A DNA stretch of 64,000 nucleotides, taken from contig JBFWOF010000033.1 in NCBI GenBank assembly GCA_050250665.1, positions 7,119-71,118 on the forward strand, in the 5' to 3' direction. The notes under the pieces are model-generated. The model worked only from the letters and a program-made list of their open reading frames with translations. It did no database searches and was not told the origin of the DNA. The position numbers were made by a program, and so were the translations under genes. Each line of letters starts with the position of its first letter. The stretch's first letter is position 1. The stretch comes from JADKFD01 sp050250665. Its GTDB lineage: Bacteria > Pseudomonadota > Gammaproteobacteria > Xanthomonadales > SZUA-5. Shown here one piece after another: positions 58,020 to 64,000 of this stretch.

Positions 58020-59285
58020 TCAACTCCTTGCGACATCGGCCTGCGGCAGTCGCAGCTCCACCCTGAAGCCTTGCTGGTCCTGATCGACGCGCAATTCGCC
58101 ACCGTGGGCTTCAGCAATGTTCTTGCACAGGGCCAGGCCGAAACCCCGGTGCGGTGTTGCCGCTCTGCGCTCGGAAGAGGCTGCCGCCAGGGAGTTTTCG
58201 ACGCGCAGCAACCAGCGCGCATCACCATCACCGGCGGCTTGCAGCTTCAGGGCGTAAGGCGCCGAGCCATGCTGCTCGGCATTGTCGATCAGATTGTCGA
58301 GCAATCGCCCCAGCACGCCGGGCTGCCCACGCACAGGCGCCGAATCCTGTAGATCGACCCGCCAGTGATAGCCACGCGAGCGACTGGCTTCGATACTGGC
58401 GTCGAGCAGGCGCCTCAGATCGACGACGACCGTCGGCTCCTCGGCCCCGGTGCGGGCATGCTCGATGAAGCGGTCGATACGCCGGTCAAGCTCGGCAATT
58501 TCCGCGCCGATGGCAACGCGTTCCTCCTCGGCGATGGTCTCGATCAGATCGACCCGCAGGAGCAGGCGCATCAGTGGGGTACGCAGATCGTGGCTGAGGC
58601 CGGCCAGCAGCAGGTCGCGTTCGCGGCGCTGTTGCTCGATGCGACCGAGGGCATCGGCGAGGCGTGCGCCGAGCAGACGCACTTCGCGCGGACCCTGTAC
58701 CCGGAATTCCTCGGCAGCCACCGGCTCCGGCAGACGCGCGGCCATGCTGGCCAGATGCTCCATCGGCCCGGCCAGCCGCCGCGACAGCCACCAGGCCGCA
58801 GCAACGGCCATCAACAGCGCCATCAGCACGACCAGCAGCGCAAAGCGCGCCACCAGCGTACGCAGGGACTCCAGCGGCACACCGATCCAGTCGCCGCGGG
58901 GGCTGCTCAGCCACAGCCGGGTGCCGCCGTTATCACCATACTCGATCTGAATCTGGCGGCCGGTCTGTTCGCGCAGATAGGAGGACAGAGCCTCCAGAAA
59001 GGGCACTGGCACAAGTCTGCCCGAAGGCGGCGGCTGCGGCTGGCGAACAATGCCCTGGCGCTCCAGCGCGGCATGCGTCTGCGCAGCATCGGCGGCATCG
59101 GCCAGATTGACCACCGCAGCGATCGGCAAGCCCACCTGCCGCACGGAGGGTTGCATCGCCGAGTAGCGCAGCAGCAGCAAGGCCGCCGTGGTCAGGACCA
59201 GCAGAAAGCCGAGCAAGGCGGCCAGCAACAGATGCGCGGTGCGCCAGCCGCCGGCCGCGTCAGTCCGGGACAAAGACATAGCCAT
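58020..59285 (-). CDS. Sensor histidine kinase, EnvZ-like
   Basis: 421 residues. TM1 about 19-38, periplasmic domain to about 145, TM2 about 148-170, HAMP, HisKA with LAGLSHDLRTPLMRLLLRVD and HATPase with NLIDNAEQHG and HRGFGLALCKNIAEAHGG. It overlaps the regulator gene by 26 bp; an ATG 6 bp later is possible. The last residues (ADVARS) and the stop come from a family G repeat. Domain layout is that of EnvZ/OmpR-type osmo- or envelope sensors. Confidence 0.93.
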   Translation of the reverse strand: MAMSLSRTDAAGGWRTAHLLLAALLGFLLVLTTAALLLLRYSAMQPSVRQVGLPIAAVVNLADAADAAQTHAALERQGIVRQPQPPPSGRLVPVPFLEALSSYLREQTGRQIQIEYGDNGGTRLWLSSPRGDWIGVPLESLRTLVARFALLVVLMALLMAVAAAWWLSRRLAGPMEHLASMAARLPEPVAAEEFRVQGPREVRLLGARLADALGRIEQQRRERDLLLAGLSHDLRTPLMRLLLRVDLIETIAEEERVAIGAEIAELDRRIDRFIEHARTGAEEPTVVVDLRRLLDASIEASRSRGYHWRVDLQDSAPVRGQPGVLGRLLDNLIDNAEQHGSAPYALKLQAAGDGDARWLLRVENSLAAASSERRAATPHRGFGLALCKNIAEAHGGELRVDQDQQGFRVELRLPQADVARS

Positions 59286-59967
59286 GCCCCCAGACCGTTT
59301 GTATATGCCGCGGGGCCTTGGGGTCATCCTCGATCATTCGCCGCAGTTTGGAGATGGCCACGTCGATCGAGCGCTCGAAGGGATCGCTGTCGCGGCCGCG
59401 GGCTAGACTGATCAGACGATCGCGGGTCAGGGGCACCCGCGGATGCCGGGTGAGCGCGCTCAGCAGCGCGTACTCGCCGCTGGTCAGGCGATGAGTCTGG
59501 CCGTCACGGCTCAGCGTACGCGCGGCGGCATCCAGATGGCAGCGCCCGAATTGCAGCGTGGCATCGGCGTCGCCGGGCGCGCCGGGGACGGCGCTGCCCG
59601 AGGCCCTGCGCAGGACCGCACGCATGCGGGCCAGAAGCTCCCGCGGATTGCAGGGCTTGGGCAGATAGTCGTCGGCCCCCAGTTCCAGCCCGACGATGCG
59701 ATCGATCTCGTCTCCCTTGGCGGTCAGCATGATCACCGGCGTGGGCACGCCCTCGGCCCGCCAGCGCCGCAACAGGGTCAGACCATCGTCGCCGGGCAAC
59801 ATCAGATCGAGCACGATCAGGTCGAAATGCCCCTGATCGAGTGCGCGTCTGGCCTGAACACCATCGGCCACCGCCTTCACCTCGAAGCCCTCGCGGCCGA
59901 GATAGCGCGTGAGCAGATCGCGCAAACCCGGATCATCGTCCACCAGCAGGATTCGTTCCTTGTCCAT
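59260..59967 (-). CDS. OmpR-family response regulator (partner of the EnvZ-like kinase)
   Basis: 235 residues; receiver with D10-D12, phospho-acceptor D54 (VLDLMLPGDDG) and K in YLPKPC; winged helix with EYALLSALTRHPRVPLTRDR and HIQTVWGHGYVFVPD. It is divergent from a Spy-like gene. OmpR-type by sequence. Start MDKERILLV chosen, with upstream in-frame sequence rejected as non-family. Confidence 0.94.
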   Translation of the reverse strand: MDKERILLVDDDPGLRDLLTRYLGREGFEVKAVADGVQARRALDQGHFDLIVLDLMLPGDDGLTLLRRWRAEGVPTPVIMLTAKGDEIDRIVGLELGADDYLPKPCNPRELLARMRAVLRRASGSAVPGAPGDADATLQFGRCHLDAAARTLSRDGQTHRLTSGEYALLSALTRHPRVPLTRDRLISLARGRDSDPFERSIDVAISKLRRMIEDDPKAPRHIQTVWGHGYVFVPD

Positions 59968-60145
59968 GGCTGCTTTGTAGCCGTCGGCCGATGCCGCCGC
60001 AAGCGCCTTCGTGAGCGGATGTAATCCAGCCAGCAGCCGCTCACAGCTGCTTACAACTGGGCGCGATCTGCACACAGTGCGCTCAAGTCTCGGCGTCAAT
60101 CTGTCCCTGCCGCCAACGGGGCGGCGAGACCCGGAGCATACGTCG

Positions 60146-60595
60146 ATGATTCGCAGAAGCTTGTTGGCCCTGACGCTGGTCGCCGGACTGACCAGCGCCC
60201 AGCACGCCGTCGCCGGCCCATTCTTCAACCGCGTCCAGGCGCCGACTGCGCAGGAACTGGGCCTGGACGCCTCGCAGCAGGCAACCTGGGAGCAGATCCA
60301 GGCACAGACCCTGGCCTTCCGCAAAGCGACGCTGAGTTCGATTGCGGCAGAACTGGCTGACACCAAGGTGGCGCTGGCAAACCCCGGCGTCGATCTGCGG
60401 GCACTCGGCGCCGACTACCAGACCATCGCACTGACAGCACTGATGGAGCAGCGGCAGTTGCGCGACCAGCGACTGGCCTTCTACGACAGCCTGAATCCTG
60501 CCCAGCAGGCTCAGGTGCGCGCCTTCCTGATCGAGGCCACCGAACAGGCGGAACGCGCCCTGCGGGCAATTGCCGTGCTGCAGGGCAGCGACTGA
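60146..60595 (+). CDS. Spy/CpxP-like periplasmic protein
   Basis: 149 residues; signal peptide 1-23 (ending HAVAGPFF). Helical mature part with two LTxxQ-like repeats: LGLDASQQATWEQIQ and LNPAQQAQVRAFL. Spy-family proteins are envelope chaperones induced by stress. The divergent regulator/kinase pair would be a natural controller. Family membership is by motif only. Confidence 0.78.
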   Translation: MIRRSLLALTLVAGLTSAQHAVAGPFFNRVQAPTAQELGLDASQQATWEQIQAQTLAFRKATLSSIAAELADTKVALANPGVDLRALGADYQTIALTALMEQRQLRDQRLAFYDSLNPAQQAQVRAFLIEATEQAERALRAIAVLQGSD

Positions 60596-60646
60596 CGCCA
60601 AATCAACCCGAACAACAATTTTCCCGACAAACTTAAAGGAACACCC

Positions 60647-61186
60647 ATGAACAAGATGATCCAGAGCACGCTGATTGCATTTGCCACCCTCGCCGCTGTC
60701 GGCTTGTCGCTCCCGGCCGACGCCGCTGGACGCGCCAAGGCCCGCGGCGCCACCGCGAATTCCGCAGGCGGAGTCACGGCCGGCAGCGCAGCTGCAGGCG
60801 CCGGCCCCAACGGCGGTCGCTTCGCTCGCGGCGCTGGCGTGACCACCGACGGCCAGGGCAATGTCGCCGGTGCCAGCGGTGGAGCCGCCCAGACTGCCGC
60901 CGGTGGCCGCGGCACCCGGGCCGGGCAGTTCAACAGGAACGCTGATGGCAGCTTCGACCGACAGGCTGGTGCAGCCGGCGAGACCGCCGCTGGTGGCCGC
61001 TTCCAGACCACCGCTTCGGCCAGCGGCGACGGCCAGGGCAACGCCACCGGCGTGCGCAACACCAGCGCCACCAGCGCCGCCGGCAACAGCTACCAGGGTC
61101 AGACCACAGCAACCACCGGCCAGGGCGTGCAGCACTCCGGCACCTGCTACAACGCCGCCGGCGAAGTGGTCAGCTGTCCGCGCTGA
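60647..61186 (+). CDS. Gly/Ala/Thr-rich secreted protein
   Basis: 179 residues; signal peptide 1-26 (ending LPADAAG). Low-complexity mature chain rich in Gly, Ala, Thr and Asn, with repeats such as TTDGQGNVAG and SGDGQGNATG and with NADGSFDR and a final Cys pair (GTCYNAAGEVVSCPR). Good ribosome site AAAGGAACA. Unknown role, perhaps a surface or envelope fibre component. Follows the Spy-like gene by 51 bp on the same strand. Confidence 0.75.
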   Translation: MNKMIQSTLIAFATLAAVGLSLPADAAGRAKARGATANSAGGVTAGSAAAGAGPNGGRFARGAGVTTDGQGNVAGASGGAAQTAAGGRGTRAGQFNRNADGSFDRQAGAAGETAAGGRFQTTASASGDGQGNATGVRNTSATSAAGNSYQGQTTATTGQGVQHSGTCYNAAGEVVSCPR

Positions 61187-61190
61187 GCGC

Positions 61191-61260
61191 TTGTCGGTTG
61201 TCGGTTGTCGGTTGTCGGTTGTCGGTTGTCGGTGGCTGGTGGCTGGTGGCTGGTGGCTGG
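61191..61260. repeat. Heptamer tandem repeats, TTGTCGG x 6 then TGGCTGG x 4
   Basis: Two different 7-bp units in direct succession, starting 4 bp after the preceding stop codon. TTGTCGG also occurs at 30379-30427. Confidence 0.95.
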
Positions 61261-61299
61261 GCCGTCGCTCATGTTGCCCGCACAGCGGGCAACATGACT

Positions 61300-61584
61300 G
61301 TGGGAGCGGACTCCGTCCGCGATCGCCTTTCCCTACCCCGACGGCGGCTGTGCGTAGCCCGAAGTGCGCGCAGCGCTCTCCGGGCGGTGACGCGAAAAAG
61401 CCCCGGTGAGCCGCTGCGCGGCACATCTCGGGCTACGTGCACCAGGGATTCTCTTGACAAGTTCCGTGGCCGGTTTCGGGCAGAAACAGGTCGCTCGCAA
61501 TGACGCGGGCTCTTCTGGGTCCAGACTTGTCTGGACGCTTTTGGCCACATACAGAAGAAGCGTCCAGACAAGTCTGGACCTACA
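61300..61584. repeat. Repeat cluster: families B, G and C
   Basis: Family B at 61300-61325, family G-like at 61455-61505, and two opposed family C palindromes at 61517-61584. This fills most of 61261-61721. Confidence 0.75.
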
Positions 61585-61721
61585 ACCGCAAAGCAGCCGC
61601 CCTCCCCCTGCCCCGTGCCCGGCCTCCCGCAGCATCCGTTTTTCCGGGCAAATTGCATGCCGTCAATGATCCCGTCCGTGCTCGGCGCTAATGTGTCGCG
61701 GTCCACCTGGCGGATGCCCCG

Positions 61722-63407
61722 ATGTCCCTGCGCAAGCACTTCGAACCCAAGTTGCTGACTACCTGGCGTGAGGGCTACACGCTGGATCACCTGCGGCGTG
61801 ACGCGGTCGCAGGATTGACCGTCGCGATTGTGGCGCTGCCATTGGCCATGGCGCTGGCCATTGCTTCCGGCGCGGCACCCGAAAAGGGATTGCACACCGC
61901 CATCATCGCCGGATTCCTGATCTCGGCCTTTGGCGGCAGTCGGGTACAGATCGGCGGCCCGACCGGCGCCTTCATTCCGGTGGTGTTCGCGATCATCGAA
62001 CGCCACGGCTACGACGGCCTGGTGCTGGCCACGCTGATGGCCGGGGTGATCCTGCTGCTGGCCGGCTGGGCACGACTGGGTCTGCTGATGCGCTACATGC
62101 CGCAACCGGTCATCACCGGCTTCACCGCCGGCATCGGCGTGATCATCTTCAGCAGCCAGTTGCGCGATCTGTTCGGGCTGCAGATGGACAAGGTCCCGGC
62201 CGAGTTCCTGCCCAAGATGCAGGCGCTTTGGCAGGCGGCGCCCAGCGTCAACTGGTCCGCGCTGGCCATGGCGCTGGTCTGCGTCGTCGGGATCGTCGGC
62301 TTGCGCCGATATGCACCGAAGTGGCCCGGTTTTCTGATCGCGGTGGTTGGCGGCACGCTGGCGGCGGTGCTGTTCAATCTGCCGGTGGAGACCATCGGCA
62401 GCCGCTTTGGCGATCTGCCCAGTGCTCTGCCCAGTTTTGCACTGCCCGCGATCAGCCTCGACAAGATGCGGGTGCTGCTGCCGGCCGCTTTCACCATCGC
62501 TTTTCTGGCCGGCATCGAATCGCTGTTGTCTGCGGTGGTGGCCGACGGCATGACCGGTCAGCGTCATCGCTCCAACGCTGAACTGGTGGCCCAGGGCGTG
62601 GCCAACACCGCGTCGGCGCTGTTCGGCGGGCTACCAGCCACCGGCGCCATCGCCCGCACCGCCACCAATGTACGGGCCGGCGGACGCACGCCAATCGCCG
62701 GCATGCTGCATGCCGTCTTCGTGCTGGTGTTCATGCTGCTGCTGGCGCCGATCATGCGCTACGTGCCGCTGGCCGCTCTGGCGGCGGTGCTGGTCCTGGT
62801 GGCCTGGGGGATGAGCGAGATCGAACGCTTCCGGCATCTGTTGCAGGCGCCGATCGGCGATCGCCTGCTGCTCCTGCTGACCTTCGGCCTGACCGTGATG
62901 GTCGACCTGACCGTGGCCATCCAGACCGGACTGGTGGTCGCTTCCTTCCTGTTCATGCACCGGATGGCACGCACGGTCGAGATTGAAGGCCACACGCTCG
63001 CCGACGAGATCGAACAGGGTGGTGAAGAAACCGACATGCGTGGGCGCCTGCCCGCTGGCGTGGAGGCCTTCCGCATCGTCGGTCCGCTGTTCTTTGGTGC
63101 GACCAGTCGCATCGAAGACGCCCTGCGCAGCTTTCGCGATACCGGCTACCCCAAGGTCTTCATCCTGCGCACGCGGCTGATGCCCCTGATCGATGTCAGC
63201 GGCGTCAACACGCTGGAAGTGTTCATGGCGCAGCTGCGCAAGGCCGGCACCCTGCTGATTCTGTCCGGGCTGCAGATCCAGCCGCAGAAAGTGCTCAAGC
63301 GCATGGGTTTGCACGAGCGCGCCGGCGAGCTCGCCTACGCCCGCGATTTCGAGCACGCGCTGGAACTGGCAGCGGCGCATGTGGAGCGCGGCAAGACGGC
63401 AGATTGA
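61722..63407 (+). CDS. SulP/SLC26-family anion transporter with STAS domain
   Basis: 561 residues. About 10-12 hydrophobic segments with SulP motifs VAIVALPLAMALAIASG, FGGSRVQIGGPTGAFIPVV, and GFTAGIGVIIFSSQLRDLFG; C-terminal STAS domain about 445-550 (VEAFRIVGPLFFGATSRIED and LIDVSGVNTLEVF). Transports sulfate, bicarbonate or related anions; substrate uncertain. Start MSLRKHFEP. Alone; family C and B repeats follow. Confidence 0.93.
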   Translation: MSLRKHFEPKLLTTWREGYTLDHLRRDAVAGLTVAIVALPLAMALAIASGAAPEKGLHTAIIAGFLISAFGGSRVQIGGPTGAFIPVVFAIIERHGYDGLVLATLMAGVILLLAGWARLGLLMRYMPQPVITGFTAGIGVIIFSSQLRDLFGLQMDKVPAEFLPKMQALWQAAPSVNWSALAMALVCVVGIVGLRRYAPKWPGFLIAVVGGTLAAVLFNLPVETIGSRFGDLPSALPSFALPAISLDKMRVLLPAAFTIAFLAGIESLLSAVVADGMTGQRHRSNAELVAQGVANTASALFGGLPATGAIARTATNVRAGGRTPIAGMLHAVFVLVFMLLLAPIMRYVPLAALAAVLVLVAWGMSEIERFRHLLQAPIGDRLLLLLTFGLTVMVDLTVAIQTGLVVASFLFMHRMARTVEIEGHTLADEIEQGGEETDMRGRLPAGVEAFRIVGPLFFGATSRIEDALRSFRDTGYPKVFILRTRLMPLIDVSGVNTLEVFMAQLRKAGTLLILSGLQIQPQKVLKRMGLHERAGELAYARDFEHALELAAAHVERGKTAD

Positions 63408-63439
63408 GGCGCGGGGCTTGCCCATGAACTGAGGGATCT

Positions 63440-63832
63440 GTAGGTCCAGACTTGTCTGGACGCTTTTGGCCGGGTGAAGGAGAGGCGCCTCTGTAAGGAG
63501 AGGCGCCTGTGGGAGCGGATTCATCCGCGATCGCTGTCCGAAAGCGGCAAAGCATCGCGGGCAGAGCCCGCTCCCACGGTAAGGCCGCAACGCCTGTGGC
63601 TCCATTCTGGTCTGGACGCTCTCGCTCGGGTTGGAAAAGCGTCCAGACAAGTCTGGACCCACAAAAGCCGGCGTCATCGCGACCCCGGACCTGATCCGGG
63701 GGAAGCGATCCAGGGGTATGCCAAGATGCACTGGATTGCTTCGTCACTACGTTCCTCGCAATGACGCCGGTTACCCGGTCCCGCGCTCCTGGCGGTGTGT
63801 CGGAAAAGCGTCCAGACAAGTTTGGACCCACA
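63440..63832. repeat. Repeat block: families C, B and D
   Basis: Family C at 63440-63464, 63640-63664 and 63806-63832; a family B inverted pair at 63509-63578; family D at 63671-63767, with a second partial D at 63839-63870. No gene seen in 63408-64000. Confidence 0.8.
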
Positions 63833-63893
63833 AAAGCCGGCGTCATCGCGACCCCGGACCTGATCCGGGGGAAGCTGCGTATTTCGCCCCATC

Positions 63894-64000
63894 GTGACCG
63901 GTGATTTCGCTAAGGCGTGACCGGTCGTTTCGCTAAGGTGTGACCGCCAATTTCGGTAACTCGTGACCGATTTCCGGGCGTTTCCGAAATCATCGGTCAC
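63894..64000. mobile_element. 23-bp direct repeats, probable IS21-family terminus (partial)
   Basis: GTGACCG starts at 63894, 63917, 63940 and 63963, each exactly 23 bp apart, with ATTTCG/GTTTCG downstream in each, followed at the very end by the inverse CGGTCAC. IS21-family ends carry such multiple GTGACC-type repeats bound by the transposase. The element's coding part would lie outside the window; no transposase is visible. Confidence 0.5.

Noticed and set aside
63674..64000. Protein coded across the repeats at the right edge
   Set aside because: The frame consists of family C and D repeat translations and the 23-bp repeats; no family and no ribosome site.
1..64000. tRNA genes
   Set aside because: No GTTCRANNC T-loop with a matching acceptor stem was recognised on reading. 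I cannot run a covariance search, so a missed gene is possible.

Overview
The window is a high-GC chromosomal segment from a gammaproteobacterium. It most resembles the Xanthomonadales/Lysobacterales: it has ribH-nusB-thiL-pgpA, mltB-rlpA-dacA-ybeD and glnA-ntrB-ntrC blocks, many two-component systems, and very many short interspersed palindromes between genes. I see no phage, plasmid, CRISPR array or tRNA gene. The taxonomic placement is inference from gene order and protein style only.

Layout. 1-596: 3'-truncated dsbC, then five tandem REP-like palindromes. 1402-5630: hemolysin III-like membrane protein, riboflavin/NusB/ThiL/PgpA operon, TonB-domain protein. 5661-7675: OmpR-type regulator and kinase. 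7963-11041: three translationally coupled genes of unknown function, at least two of them paralogous. 11533-11892: RNase P RNA. 12250-15423: tlpA, an enlarged dsbD, cutA. 15865-19511: cell-wall block (ybeD, dacA, rlpA, mltB). 19751-21417: ABC exporter. 21595-27879: probable sulfide/persulfide response cluster (BigR/SqrR-like regulator, SQR, DUF2892 protein, RND pump). 27910-29276: ECF-like sigma factor and putative anti-sigma. 29260-35608: YkgJ protein, aroE, Deg protease, TonB-dependent receptor, SlyD-type isomerase. 36142-40608: glnA-ntrB-(repeat ORF)-ntrC with a recognisable sigma-54 promoter and NtrC enhancers. 40840-42465: rsmG, uspA, DksA-like protein. 42994-46900: response regulator, hybrid kinase, stand-alone receiver and FNR-type regulator. 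47142-50893: AbgT transporter and NodU/CmcH-type carbamoyltransferase. 51283-53189: NatAB-type ABC exporter. 53392-56242: S33 hydrolase, HTH regulator, membrane protein, darP/yjgA. 56532-61186: secreted unknown, 53-residue Cys-rich protein, EnvZ/OmpR-like pair, Spy-like protein, Gly-rich secreted protein. 61722-63407: SulP transporter. 63894-64000: 23-bp direct repeats resembling an IS21-family end.

How things fit together. Nitrogen control (glnA/ntrBC), redox folding (dsbC, dsbD, tlpA), envelope biogenesis and sensing, and a sulfide response are all represented. An FNR-like box precedes uspA, and an FNR-type protein is encoded 5 kb away.

The most unusual material is the repeat landscape. 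At least eight interspersed palindromic or direct-repeat families and at least seven loci with 7-bp tandem repeats fill the spacers. One locus between ntrB and ntrC has an exact 84-bp (12 x 7) period, stays open as a 28-residue protein repeat, and is joined by ATGA overlaps to both flanking genes. One interspersed palindrome lies in frame inside the carbamoyltransferase gene, and another supplies the C-terminus of a sensor kinase.
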